Positions 1 to 11,851 of a stretch of 64,000 nt of DNA are shown piece by piece. The stretch spans positions 1-64,000 of the forward strand of contig BDIU01000066.1 in assembly GCA_002118135.1 (NCBI GenBank), in the 5' to 3' direction. Positions within the stretch are counted from its first letter, which is position 1. Every line of letters begins with the position of its first letter. The translations under genes and the position numbers were made by a program. The notes beneath the pieces are model-generated. The model saw nothing but the letters and a program-made list of their open reading frames with translations, was not told the origin of the DNA and did not search any database. Origin of the DNA: Trebouxia sp. TZW2008 (taxonomy: Eukaryota > Chlorophyta > Trebouxiophyceae > Trebouxiales > Trebouxiaceae).

Positions 1-362
1 TGTTTGACGGCATAAGTTGCAGGCATGACTATCACTTTGTAGCATAGCAGGCAGGTCACGTGCTGTCTGGCAGCTTCATGCCGAACATAGCTCGATCATA
101 GTTCATGCCGGCATTCCTTAACCCATATGCCAAGCTGAAATGTGCCACACCACTGCAAACAAACCGAAAGAGGCTGAGTATAGCCTTGATGCTCACGCCC
201 TGGTTGAGCGCAGCTTTGCTGCATATGTCTTTGGCATATGGCAGGATTGTGAGATCTTGGGGCACTACACTTGCCAGGCAGTGTCAGTGTGTTTGCAAGA
301 TGTTTGACGGCATAAGTTGCAGGCATGACTATCACTTTGTAGCATAGCAGGCAGGTCACGTG
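1..362. repeat. exact 62-bp direct repeat flanking DRC5 exon 5
   Basis: Positions 1-62 and 301-362 are identical over 62 bases. The copies sit on either side of the DRC5 exon at 152-60. Each begins just outside the exon's donor site (the GTGACC motif on the minus strand). Perfect identity suggests a recent tandem duplication of about 300 bp, or gene conversion. Confidence 0.9.
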
Positions 363-1178
363 CAAGAGCATGACTCAGCACAGCTGACGGCAAAGGTCGA
401 TTGCAAGTGTCTACCTTCGCATGGCGTCAAAGATGATCTGCAGGTCCATATGTGAAGGAAGCTGTTTCAATTGCAGCCCATTCACAAATTTGCTTGAAAA
501 CGTCAGCAATCGCTTCAGCTCGTTGATGTCGCCAGAGGCATAGTCAAATCTGCGCACAATGCTGAAAATCATTGCTGGGTCCTTGCTGCCTTACCACAGG
601 CCCTCAGAGAGGTCTGGAGCCAGGCATGCACTTTGATCGTGCTAACAATGACACTCTATGCATTGAGCACAGCTGAGTCAGGAAAGCAGACGACGTACTT
701 CTCAAGCTCAGCCTCCAAGTTGCGTTGGAAGAACAATTGCTTCCAGGACTGACAGTAGCCAGAAGCCTGTAGCAACAATGTATGGTTTTGAGGGCAGCAC
801 AGACAGAGTGTGGTCTAGGAAAACGACCATAGGAGGAATCTACTGTACATTGTCCTCGTCTGCTGCACAGTATGCCTGCAGCACGAGCTGTATCAGCCAA
901 GCTTACCTGGCAATTGCTCCATTTGCTGTTGGCTCTGCGCTGCCAATAGTCTTCGCTGTCTATGACCTGTGACAACAGGTCGTCAGCGCGACCGTGATCT
1001 GACCGTGTGAGCATATGATTTTGCAGACAACAGTGACATGATAGCGCACCGTGCCTGCGAGCTCAAGAGGGAGGTCTAGGCTGAGAAGAGTTATGAGCTT
1101 GTTCACGTGTGCTTCAGGAAGATACGCGAGAGATGGTGACGTCGCAAAATTGGCTGCCACCGTCTGAAGACACAGCTC
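1..1178 (-). CDS. DRC5: DRC5/TCTE1-like nexin-dynein regulatory complex subunit (partial, runs off left edge)
   Basis: This is part of a leucine-rich-repeat protein of the cilia/flagella nexin-dynein regulatory complex (TCTE1/DRC5, FAP155 in Chlamydomonas), which links outer doublets and controls dynein. Five exons read on the minus strand with matching phases: 1178-1050, 966-907, 748-699, 585-415, 152-60. Family landmarks in order are ELCLQTVAANF, DLPLELAGT-VIDSEDYWQRR, SWKQLFFQRNLEAELE, KDPAMIF and YGLRNAGMNYD, which follow the order in animal TCTE1 (an ELCIQ-type start, a DESYWKR-type motif, SWKRMFFERHLE, a CGMNFE-type motif). The real 5' exon or exons, between about 1179 and 1550, could not be resolved. 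The LRR part lies off the left edge. The assignment rests on remembered family motifs, not a search. An LRR protein with a related N-terminal domain is the alternative. Confidence 0.62.
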
Positions 1179-1759
1179 CTGCATGTATGCGGGGATTCAA
1201 TGACCAGCAGAAACTTGCGGTGCTTGCGCTGTTCCACAATTCAGCAGTAGACAAAGTGCACCTGCAAGGGTCTGACATGAGCAGAGGCCATGGACACTTC
1301 AAGTAGCCTCGAAGAGCAAACCGCTCATACTCAATTGTTGCGCGGATGTACAGCAGCGATTTGGGCGCAAAGAGGCAGCAACTAGGTGCCTCTCTGGGAA
1401 AGTACTGTTCTCGCACATACACACATTCGGACACAATCAGTGACGTCGTAAGCAAAGCCTCTGGCAGCGTAACACTACCGCACACTACCGCATTGTTTGC
1501 GGGTTGCTTCGGCGCTGACAAGTAAGGTAGACCGCTACAGTCTGCTCAACTTTACTGTTGTGATATAGGAAGTGTCGACTCTTGCGTCTCTGCAGCTTAC
1601 ATCTCTCCGGTCAAGTCACTGATCTTGTTGTCACACAAGGCGCTCAGATCGAGGCAGTGTGGCGGTGGACACGACCTCGATGAGACTTGTGCGTCAGGCC
1701 TAATCTAGGAGCCGTATCAGCATCAACCTTCTGGATCGTGCTGTGGCACGCCGTTGAAA
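1179..1759. promoter_or_regulatory. intergenic/5' region between divergent DRC5 and TM9SF
   Basis: This stretch holds the unresolved 5' exon or exons and leader of DRC5 on the minus strand and the leader of the TM9SF gene on the plus strand. I see no TATA-like element or known motif that I would defend. A shared bidirectional promoter is inferred from the head-to-head arrangement only. Confidence 0.35.
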
Positions 1760-4700
1760 ATGGGTCGGGGGATCAGGGTGTTCGCTCTCTGCTGCGTAGC
1801 GTTTGCTGCGATAGCCCAAGCTGACGAACACAGTCACAAGGTACAAACTGTGTCAAACGCCTGCGTCTGCACAAGGCGAATGACATGCTGCTCTTTTCTG
1901 GACGGCAAACAGCTCTGACTTCGCAGTATCAAGATGGAGAGCCGGTCAGGCTGTGGGTAAACAAAGTCGGTCCCTACGACAACCCGCAAGAGACGTACAA
2001 CTACTACTACCTGCCGTTCTGTGCCCCGCGCGAGGCAGGCAAGCCCAAGCACAAGTGGGGTGGGCTCGGGGAGGTGTTGCAGGGAAATGAGCTGATAGAC
2101 AGCCAGCTTGATGTTAAGTTCAAGGGTGAGCTACAGCCAATGCTGCTTGCGCCAATGCTGCAAAGCTGCAGACCTAGTTGCAAACATGCAGAATGTCATG
2201 TTGCACACGTGATGCATAAATGACATTCTGACAGCAGTGCTGCCATTTGTCCACATGTTCACGTACACCTGCTTGCTGACTTGATCAGCATGCATTGCTC
2301 AGCATTGCATGGCAATGGTACAAAAAGTCCTTGTGTACACGCACTGCTCATCAAGGCATCACAGGTCAATCAGCTGCTCTTGGCACTAAGCACTGGCCAC
2401 AACTTGCAGGCAGAAACAACAGGCAGAGCCCATGAATTGATTTTGAGGCATTTTGCGTTTCCCTCAAAAGCTTGCGCTATTGACTGCACATCACCTGTTG
2501 TGCAGCGGACGTGCCCAAGAAAGCGGTGTGCTCTGTGGTGCTGGATGACAGCCAGGCAGCCACATTCAGGAAGGCTGTCAAGAAGCACTACTGGTATGAG
2601 CTGTACAAACTATCATAATCTATCATAGCATTGTCATGCATTGTTCTTGAGCAATTGTATGAGTGTGTATGAGTGTGTTGTTGACATATGTGGTTGCATC
2701 ATGACTGACTAGGCGGGTCATTCTGTGATTATGTACATATGAACTGCATGTATAGTCCTCAGCTCTGAACCTTTGACTGCCCAGAAACAGCCTCATGCAC
2801 ACGTTAGCTCCTCAGATTGGACTACTTTGAAACAGCTTTGTCATAGTCTCACAGCGGTCTGCTGTCAGAAGCAAACATATGCACGTCGCTATGCCCGTGT
2901 CAACAAAGGAGGGGGCTGATGCTGCGGAAAAGCCTGTTGCCTCAAACTCGCTGTCAGTTCTGCGAGCCCTCAGCTCTGCGATCAGCACATCACAACCTGC
3001 ACAAAGAAGTCGTAGATAGCATTTAGCTAAAAGCTTGAAATTAGACACCTGAAAGGAAGGCAGGCAGCAGTCAAGAAGTTGCTAGACTTGCTGCATATCA
3101 TACACACATAGCTGGCAGCAGGGCTCCCCAAAGCATTCTGCTGGGCTACAGTTGAGAGGCAAGGCTGCCTCCATAAAGTCACATTGCCCATCAGAAAACC
3201 CCTTCAATTTTTGACTGGACACTGGCGGTTGATTCAAATGGGCAACAGCACCAGCTACTGCACCTAAACATGACACTGTCCAAGTGTGTAGACTATATGT
3301 ATCTGCAAAACAGCCGTCATCAGCATCCTTATGTAAGTGCTGTTGTGAAGGTATGAGCTGTTCATGGATGAGCTACCAGTTTGGGGCTTTGTGGGACTGC
3401 CCCCAGAAGAGGCCAAGGATGATGAGCACATCTACATCTACACCCACAAGAGCCTGGAGATCAACTACAATGCTGACAGGGTACAGCTTTCACACTTCTC
3501 AACATCGTTATTTACATGTTTGTGATGCTCTTTGACCCTGCTTGGCGCAGACAGAAGCAATGACCTGCATTCAAACAAGAATTGTCTGGTACAGCTTTCA
3601 GCCTATGTTTTTGGTCGGTCTTGAGATGTAGCAGTCAATCACCATACTCTTATTGTCAATGGTTGATACCTGAAACTACTTACGTATTGCGTATCACGTA
3701 TCGGCGCCAAGTTACTGCGCATTTCGCAATTTGCACTGCATTTCAGTGATTCATACTCTCAAAACCTCATATTGCGTGTTACATATTGAGTATTACATAT
3801 GGTGATTCACTGAAATATAATGTCATTGTCACCTGCAGCTGATATTGGTCAAGGCGTATGACTGTGTAATGCAGCTAGCTCATGCACAAAGACCCAGCCC
3901 TTGCAGCTGTGGATGCAGTCCTGAAGCTAATGTTGTGCTTACAACAAACGGCATTGCAGCCTGCATACATAATCAACAAGTGTTGCCTGCAGCAAACAGG
4001 AGCCAATGCCATTGCTTGCCCTTGCTTGCCCTTGCGAGCGATGAAGCTTGGTAGTCTATGTTTAGTTAATCAATTCTTCATCAGATTTTCATCACATCTT
4101 GAATCATATTGGTCTACATGTCAATTTCTGTGTTGAAACTCTGACTCACCTTGTGTTTGGTTCTGCCATTACAGATTATTCAGGTCAATCTGACCTCTGA
4201 GGGTCTACAGCCCATTGCCTCAGGCACTAAAGTGGAGTTCACATACTCAGTCACATGGGCACCCACACCAATCCACTTCAGCCGCCGCTTTGAGCGCTAC
4301 CTGGACTACAACTTCTTTGAGCACCAGGTGTGCATTCTCTGTTTGCATCCTTTGCACAGCGTTCCCTTTAGGGTGTGCAATTGTCACCTTTCAACTGCCC
4401 TGCGTGCTGCTGTTCCAGCCTGCACCACAGGTCCTGAGCAGCAAGTTTTGATATGCGCCCTTGCACAGTACCTCCTTGAAGTTGTACAGATGTTGCCTTG
4501 CAGCTGCTCTGCGTGCTGCTGTTGCATCCTGCATCGCATGTATTCATCAATCATTTCAATCAATCATAACGCATGCATGACAGGGTCAGCAGGCTCAGCT
4601 TGTTAATCACCGGCACAATCAACTGCCCTCCAACCAGTTGAGTGCTGTGCTCATCTGAACCATGTATACTGTACACGGAGGGTGGAGCGATGGCATGTCA

Positions 4701-7151
4701 TAAGCAGCCAGACATTCTGATGGTGCCAATAGATGTTATAATTTGATATGGACAGTAGACATCAGGTGCTCAGACGGTTCAAGCCATTGCGCATTACTTG
4801 TCGTACATGGGTCGGTCAATCAACCAATCAATCAATCAATCAATTTCACTGTCCTTGGGACCCAACAGGGGGGTCAACAGACAATATCAACAGTCAGTAT
4901 CAACAGGGTCGGCCAGCACAGGCAGCAACCTAGGCACATGCATACATAGCAGGCTGATTGCTGCTGCCTGTAGCTAGATTCCCTCTCAAATTTTGCTGTG
5001 CATCAATGGTTTCTCGACATTGACTGCAGATACATTGGTTCTCAATCTTCAACTCATTTATGATGGTCATCTTCCTGACTGGCCTGGTGGCAATGATTCT
5101 CCTGCGCACCCTGCGCAATGACTACGCCAAGTACACCAGAGATGATGATGACATAGAGTCCCTGGAGCATGACATAAGCGAGGAGTCGGGATGGAAGCTG
5201 GTGCATGGGGATGTGTTCAGGCCGCCTCCCAATTTGGCCCTGCTGGCTGCACTACTGGGCACTGGGGTGCAGCTCGCATTGCTGGTGCTGTTTGTCATCC
5301 TCATCACCATTGCAGGCAAGCTCCCTGCTGGTGCTGTTTGTCATGCTATCACTATCATAACCAAGCGCAGTTGGCATCCTTGACATTCATGCAATTGTGG
5401 GCTAGCTTTTGACGTTGCATCACTTAAAAGAAAGGCCTCCAACTTTTGCCGTGCTGGGCACAGCTGGCATTGCCGGTGCTGTTTGTTATTCTCATCGCTA
5501 CTGTAAGCAAGCCCATTCTGCAGCGAGAATGTTGATGCATTTGTAAAGGACTTGACACTTATTCACTTGTGAAGACCTTGACATGTAGTCACATGTAAAG
5601 AAAGGCCTGCTGAGTACCAGGTGCAGCTAACACTGCTGGTGCTGGTTGTCATTATTGTCATTACAATTGCAGGCAAGCCCAAGTTGTAGCCTTGATGTCT
5701 ATGGACATAAAGACCAAGAACCAGGAGTGTTTAGCTATAGTGTAGTACTGCATTGCATGTGCCATGCTCAACAGCATCTCTAATGTTATGATGTGGACAA
5801 TGCTGTGACATGAAGCTCAAAATGGTGGTTGCTGCAAAAAATCCCAGTTGGAGTTTCTGGAGCAAGGCTGATACAGTGTTCTGCCACTCGGCACCGTGCT
5901 GAGGCCATTTTCCTGCAAGTTTGAAGACTGCGTTTCAGGCGTAACTGCTGCACACCTGGAAGACAGCTTTCAAATCTGCGGCAATGCATGGCTTCAGGCA
6001 GCTGCCCAGCAGCCCAGGGTAGTACTCAATGACTGGCTTGTTTCAGAAACCGACGCAATCTTTCATGCATGCTATCAAACACATGGCCTATAAGCCAAAA
6101 TGTGAGCTTCTGCAGTTGGATATGCCAACATCTGTATGGTATGTGCCAATGTTTGGGTTGCTTGCTTCTCAACCCTTGCTTTTGCAGTGCGAAGCTTGTG
6201 AACTTGAGCTCTTGCAGTGCAAAGTGTCTCTATGGCTGCGTTGCTTGCTGCAAACAGCATAGAGTCCAGTGTATTGTGTATGGGACAAGAAGCTTGAGAA
6301 CATATGTGTGTGTGGTGCTTGCAGGCACCTTGTTTGAGGAGAGGGGAACAATTCTGACAGTCTTCATCATCTGCTATGCACTAACATCCTATGTGGGCGG
6401 CTACATTTCTGGCAGTTACTATGCCAGGCATGACGGCAAGAGCTGGATCCGCACCATGATCATCACAGCCACGCTTTTCCCTATGCTCTTCTTCGGCATT
6501 GCCTTTGTGCTCAACACAATCGCAATTGCGTACCACTCGCTCGCAGCTGTCCCATTTGGCTCTATAGTGGTGGTGCTGTTGATCTGGATGTTCATTTCCA
6601 TTCCGCTGTGTTTGTTGGGCACAGTCGTGGGCAGAAATTGGAACGGGTGGCCTGACAACCCATGCAGAGTGAAACGCATTCCGTCCCCCATTCCTCAGAA
6701 GAAGTGGTACCTTACTGCCCCTGTCATCGCAATCGCAGGTGGCCTACTGCCTTTTGGCAGCATTTTCATCGAAATGTACTTCATCTTCACCTCTTTCTGG
6801 AACTACAAGGTCTATTACGTGTATGGCTTTATGCTGTTGGTGTTTCTCATTCTCACAGTCGTCACTGTGTGCGTCACAATCGTAGGTACATACTTCTTGC
6901 TGAATGCTGAAAATTATCACTGGCAGTGGACATCTTTTTTGTCAGCTGCCTCCACAGCTTTGTATGTGTTTTTGTATTCCATCCACTACTTCATGTTCAA
7001 GACCAAGATGACTGGTTTCTTCCAAACCTGCTTCTATTTTGGGTACACTCTGATGTTCTGTCTAGGTCTTGCCATCATGTGTGGCGCACTAGGGTATTTG
7101 GGATCCAGCATGTTTGTCAGGCGAATCTATCGCAACATCAAATGTGATTAG
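1760..7151 (+). CDS. Transmembrane 9 superfamily (TM9SF/nonaspanin) protein
   Basis: Nonaspanin of the endosome/Golgi, a family involved in sorting of membrane proteins. Seven exons splice in phase to 587 aa: 1760-1840, 1927-2125, 2506-2593, 3351-3480, 4175-4327, 5030-5315, 6325-7151. Residues 1-21 form a signal peptide. The lumenal domain carries the family words VGPYDNPQETYNYYYLPFC and YIYTHKSLEINYNADR. The first membrane span starts in exon 6 (IHWFSIFNSFMMVIFLTG). Exon 7 holds the remaining spans with the family motifs GTLFEERG and GTVVGRNW. The C-terminus is RRIYRNIKCD, close to the KXD/E COPI-binding Golgi-retention signal of plant members, with a Cys in the X position. Length and order are normal for the family. 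The start is the only Met giving a signal peptide. The last intron uses a GC donor (GCAAGC after 5315) and contains two decayed copies of the exon-6 end. Confidence 0.95.
4815..4842. repeat. (TCAA)n / AATC microsatellite
   Basis: Six to seven CAAT units in TM9SF intron 5. The same tetranucleotide occurs in the composite repeat at 59990. Confidence 0.9.
5316..5690 (+). repeat. decayed tandem copies of TM9SF exon 6 3' end
   Basis: The exon-6 end (about 5262-5335, a Leu/Val-rich segment ending in ACCATTGCAGGCAAGC) recurs in the following intron at about 5445-5515 and 5618-5680. A shorter partial copy follows directly at 5320-5350. Each copy keeps the GGTGCTG-TTTGT-ATT core and the boundary region. 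They are diverged and not continuous with the reading frame. Confidence 0.8.
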
Positions 7152-7557
7152 ATGTCGTTGTCATGCCCTATAGCTCCAGTTGACGACCCCTGTTCTGTGA
7201 GCTTTCAAACGCAAGCTGCCACCTGTTTGTGGTGTGGCATGTGTATTTGCAGAGTGACTGACTATGCAGCTAGCTATGCGCTCTTGATCAACACTTTGTA
7301 TTCAGGCCACGAAGTGATTGTGAATGCGCTTCACCACATTTGTAACGTAGACGTTGAGCACATGCTACCTGTGCAGTCAATGCCAGCACTGCTCATGCCT
7401 GTCGCACATACTCACGAGAATATTCCACTTCACTCGAGCAACCGTTACGGGTCTCGATACTAGTGTCACCATGAGTCTTCTCGTAACATAAAATTGACTG
7501 CCTAGCCTGAACCACTTCAAGCTTGGAACAGCCTCAAGGGGCTCGACAGCATTCATT
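7152..7557. other. convergent 3' intergenic region (TM9SF and kelch)
   Basis: About 400 bp separate the convergent stops. A TGTAA word at about 7338 could act as the chlorophyte-type poly(A) signal for TM9SF (inference). Nothing else recognised. Confidence 0.35.
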
Positions 7558-10500
7558 TCAGCACTTCAGTATATAGCTGTCATCATACGTAAGCTTGAAA
7601 GGGTTCCAGCCACCATGCAGCAGTATACTGTTGTCATCAGCAAGGCAGGCAACAGCAGCATTTCTGGCTGCAGGCCCCTTGCCAGACACAGCAGGCCTTT
7701 GCCAAGCACTTTCTGAGATACTGTACACAAATATGTCCTCCAATGGTTGCAGTCCAGACCCATCCTCTCTGCAACAAACAGTCAATGTCAAATTGCAGCC
7801 GCTAGCTACGCCTATAGGCATGATGACACACATGCCTGCTGCATGCAATGCGGCTTTGCTGACATACAAGCAAGACAGAGGTCATGGAATCTCGATTGCA
7901 AGCATTTACTTGACAATGACAACTGAAGCTGATCACAAGCTTTCCAAAGCAGAGCGCAGATTTTGTGGGCGGAGCAGGCATTGCATGAGTCATTCCTGCC
8001 AATCATCAAGGCGAATATTACACTCTGATAAGCCGCAAATGCATCATCTGGGCATTGCCCATTGCTCATTCAGGCTTAAGCTTTCTTGCAGAGCTTATGC
8101 AATTGCTATACTGCCCACCTGTAGTAGCTGCCTCCATGAAAGACAATGCTCTCACCCACTAACACAGCAACATGGGAGCATCTGATATGAGGAGCTTCTC
8201 CCTTGGGATGCAACTGTGACCACTGCATGGAGTGCAAGTCCAAAACCCAGAGGTCATTCATCATTTGACCTTTCTGTGATGCTCCACCAAACAAGTACAG
8301 CTTGTTGCCAGCAGCTGTCACTGTGTGCAGACCTCTACAGCACCACACACTCTCATTTGCAAAAGCGGTTTAGCAGACGAACATGCTTCCATTACTGATG
8401 TCAGCAGCTTCTCCCTTGGGTTGCAGCCGTGACCACTGCACGAAGCTTAGGTCTAGAGTTCACAGGTCATGCGTCCCTGCGCTGGTGGTGTGAAGCACCA
8501 CCAACAAGTACAGCTTGTTGCCACAGCTGTAACGATGTGTAGACCTCTGCAGCAACACACTTGTTTTTACTTGCAGATTCCAAACAGCAGTCAGCGATTG
8601 TTTCTTGGCTGTCTGTCTGAGCTGCACGCCTGTTGAGAAGCAGCTACAAGCAGCTCATACAGGAGGATTTGAGCATGCTTGTCAGGGATGCGACCTGTGC
8701 TTTCATCGTTTCTGCATTGCACAGCATCATAGAATACAGCAGCATGGTGTTCCTGTGTTCAGCACAATCACATGCAGACCTCTGCAACAACACTGCTCGC
8801 TTGGGCCAAAAGGATAGCTTCAAAACTTTTAAGCACTCCAAGCTTGATTGCTTCAGCAGTAACATGCAGCAACAAGTTATTCACCCTTATCACCTATCAG
8901 GTGCCCTTGCTGGCAGCTGAAACATGCAATGTAATAACATTTGAGTCATTGAGTGTGACATGACACAGTCATGCCATCATACATCATATGACCAAGCAAT
9001 ATATGACAACATGATCATGGAAATTAACATTATACATACCTAGCAGCAGGTGTGGTACCATCTGCACTGCTGACTGGGACTTGCTGTAATTCTGGTTGAT
9101 CTGGGTCGGACACATCAAGTATCAGAATGTCATTGATGCTTCTGTGAGTGTGGATGTAAATCTTCTGGCCTACGGCAGCTGCCTGGAAGCGAGAGATTGG
9201 CTGGAATGTGGTGTCACCCTGCATTGAAAAGGTTTTCAGTGTTGTGTTCAACACAATTCTTGGCCCACAGCCGCTGCCTGATTACATTGCATAAGGCTGC
9301 AATGTAATGACGCTCTACATGAAAGAGCCTTTCAGTATTGCGTTGAATATGCATTTTGGCACACAGCTGCTGCCTGGAAGTGAGAAGTTGGCTGCAACCC
9401 TGTGTCACTCTGCACAAAAGAGCCTTTAATTTTTGTATCAATCATGGGTCTTGGCCCACAGCCGCTGCCTGGAAACGAGAGATAATTAGCAATGTGATGT
9501 CACCGTGCATGAAATAGCCTTTCAACATTGCGCTCAATATGCTTCTTGGCCCACAGCTGCTGCCTGGAAGCAAGAGATTGGCTGCAATGTGTTGTCACCC
9601 TGCATGACTCTGCGTTTCAGTGTTGTGTTGAATAGCATACAAGATGCGCATGCTATGCGCAACCTAGGTGAACGTCAACACAACTTTCATCAGTATCAGC
9701 ATCATGAGCAGGACCATTCAGGGCAGTCAACATAGCCGATTGCAGCAGCCTGTGCTATGGCAAAGTTGCATATGATAGATACAATATCCTTACATGTGTG
9801 GAGGCTTCTGACCATGTCCAATTGCTCAAGTTGAGGCGCCAGACATCTTGCAGTATCTCTCCACCATCCTGCTTGTGTCCTGGGTCCCAGCCTCCAATCA
9901 GCCACAAGTTATCATCCACACAGACAATCTGGGAGGCTATGCGTGCCTACAGCTGCATTGCAGGTGTATAAGCTGAGACGCCATGTGTGCATAGAGACAC
10001 AGTCCATGGGAACAATCTGAGATATATTGAGTGACTACATCAACACCCAATGTGGTCAATCTGTGATGCAATTTGTGCCTACAGCTAAACTCAAGACAGA
10101 CAATCTGAGATGGTATGCGTGCAAACAGCAAAAGTCCGTGGGGACAATCCATGGGGACAACCCGAGACGCTATGCAGAGTTACAGCTACAATCATGAAAG
10201 ACAATCTGAGGCGCTGTTCATGCCTACAGTTGCAAAACAGGTGCATAAGCTGAGATGCCATGCATGCACACGGCTCAAGGCAATGTGGACAATGTGAGAT
10301 GCTGTGCATGCACACAGCTGCTATTAGTACAGACAACCTTAGTTGCTATGCATGGCAACGTCTACATTGACTGTGGACAATCTTGAGATACTATGCATGC
10401 CTACAGCTGCCAAAACTGGGCAGTGCTTGACTGGCACACCAGTGTAAAAGCCATCTTAGATGAACAAGTGAGGTCTGGCCGTACCCGAGGCAAGACTGAG

Positions 10501-11045
10501 GTTGCAAAATTTGGCTGACCCCAAGCCCCCTGCTTCAAGGAGAAGACCCATGCGTCATTTGTTGCTGTGCGTTTCTTTGACTCATCTTCTGTGTAGCTGC
10601 ACATCAGGCACACATCACTTGCACACAAATTGCACATAGTGACTTGTGTGATATATGATATTGAATTGTGTGATATATGATATTGAATTGCCAATTGGCT
10701 CTGCTTTGCATTTGTTAGTATGACAAGCACGCGCTTGAAACTCCTCACTGCATTCTTGAGGCAAGCACATGGACTCTGGAGTTTCAATCCTCAATCGATT
10801 GTACCGCAAAATTGCCTAGCAGCTATGAAAGCTTACCCTCCCAATATGAAAGCCAGGTTGTCATGGCTGGGAGGCAAGCGCGCTAGACAGTGGCCAGACC
10901 TAGCAGGTAAGGGTTTTTCAGCCGCTTGCGCGGCTACTTCCTGCAAAAGACTATGCGGTGAGCGCTATCTCTAGAGCATCCAAAAATGCATCCGTTCATC
11001 CCGAGATGCCATGCATGCCACGCCAGTGATCACCTGCCACTGCAT
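7558..11045 (-). CDS. Kelch-repeat beta-propeller protein
   Basis: Seven exons on the minus strand join in phase: 11045-11034, 10940-10837, 10596-10485, 9946-9794, 9218-9040, 8334-8119, 7768-7558, giving about 328 aa. Almost the whole protein is kelch repeats, visible as GG pairs followed by a tyrosine or aromatic and a distant Trp: LAFILGGYTED, NLWLIGGWDP, LYLFGGASQKG, VFHGGSYYR, SILLHGGWNPF, with W spacers such as NLSNWTWSEA and DLHSMQWSQL. Five to six blades are apparent. The first coding exon is only 12 bp (MQWQ). It is chosen because it is in phase and gives the usual W before the P-ARSGH motif, but a longer upstream start is possible. There is no BTB, F-box or other fused domain, so the partner cannot be named. 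Introns upstream of exons 4, 5 and 6 are packed with copies of each exon's 5' edge. Confidence 0.85.
8400..8800 (-). repeat. copies of kelch exon 6 (5' part) in the upstream intron
   Basis: Segment 8401-8575 is a diverged copy of exon 6 (about 8185-8345), sharing the blocks AGCTTCTCCCTTGGG, TGACCACTGCA, AACAAGTACAGCTTGTTGCC and GTGTGCAGACCTCT (with small changes). A shorter third copy of the last block sits near 8755-8790. The copies include the acceptor region. Confidence 0.85.
9240..9640 (-). repeat. about four tandem copies of the kelch exon 5 5' edge
   Basis: The word set CTTGGCCCACAGC-GCTGCCTGGAA-GAGA..TTGGCTG..TGTCACCCTGCA, which at 9165-9240 spans the exon-5 acceptor, recurs near 9258-9290, 9340-9420, 9440-9520 and 9535-9625. 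Spacing is roughly 90-100 bp and divergence varies between units. Confidence 0.85.
9955..10400 (-). repeat. degenerate tandem array derived from the kelch exon 4 5' edge
   Basis: The edge block CAATCTGGGAGGCTATGCGTGCCTACAG (plus strand, read in pieces) recurs as GACAATCTGAGATG-TATGC-TGC-TACAGCT at least six times between 9955 and 10400, with units of about 55-75 bp. It fills most of the intron between exons 3 and 4. Confidence 0.85.
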
Positions 11046-11398
11046 CTCTTTCTGCGCGCTGCAGACCACCTTCTTCAGGCTTGATCGGCCCTCTCCGCGG
11101 CTGGCAAAGCGGCTCCGAGACACACGTTTCCTGATGAAACTTGAGCAGCTGTAATTGTGCGCGGTCAGACCTCCGCACTTCACCCCACGCATGTGCGCCC
11201 GGCTGTCGCCAACCGCGCTTGTTGTCAGATTTTCGTCAAGGAGGACCTTGTCCTTGAGACGTCGCGCCAGAAATGAAGGTGACTGCAGCACCTTTTGCGA
11301 CCAAAGGTGCTGCACCTGCTGCATTCCGAGAAGGAAAGCTAAAATGAAGAAGAAACGCCATCGCGCTGCAGCTTGTTAAGGCTGACTCGGAACGTCTC

Positions 11399-11851
11399 AT
11401 GCTGGTGCATCGGGCGCTGTGGCGTCAAGGCAGGTTTCTGGGCCGGCTGCATAACATGACGCCTGCCGGCAACATCATTGTCGAGGTCGCTGAGCTACAG
11501 AGCAACGACGGCAAGGTGGCATGCGCCCTGTTCACACCGGAACAAGCTGCAACCTTTCCGGGAACGCAAGCTGTGCGGGAAATGATGGTGCCTATCACCA
11601 ACAGAAAAGCTATATGCCGCTTTGAAGATCTGAAGAAAGGCTTCTATGCGATAGCCGTGTTTCACGATGAGAACGACAACGGCAAGCTGGACACAAATTT
11701 TCTTGGAATACCAATAGAGGGCTCTGGAGCATCGAACGGTGCTCAGGGTTGGCTAGGACCGCCAAAGTTTGACGACGCCCGATTCGAGTTCACGGGGGGG
11801 GAGCACGACATCAAAATAAATGTCAACTACTGGAAGGGATTTGCTGGATAG
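11399..11851 (+). CDS. DUF2141-domain protein, bacterial type
   Basis: A single-exon protein of 150 aa that matches the DUF2141 family almost end to end. Visible family words are GKVACALFTPE, then VPITN-KAICRFEDLKKGFYAIAVFHDEN, then the strongly conserved DNGKLDTNFLGIPIEG and GWLGPPKFDDARFEF. The fold is predicted to be a small beta-sandwich, and the function is unknown. DUF2141 is mainly bacterial, where members are usually secreted. Here no clear signal peptide is present from the Met at 11399. The lack of introns among intron-dense neighbours fits horizontal acquisition (inference). It lies head-to-head with the kelch gene, with about 350 bp between starts. An additional upstream exon carrying a signal peptide cannot be excluded. 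Confidence 0.88.
   Translation: MLVHRALWRQGRFLGRLHNMTPAGNIIVEVAELQSNDGKVACALFTPEQAATFPGTQAVREMMVPITNRKAICRFEDLKKGFYAIAVFHDENDNGKLDTNFLGIPIEGSGASNGAQGWLGPPKFDDARFEFTGGEHDIKINVNYWKGFAG

Noticed and set aside
7595..8185. 196-aa plus-strand frame over the kelch 3' end
   Set aside because: Shadow of kelch exon 7 and the intron. The kelch motifs on the minus strand are clear.
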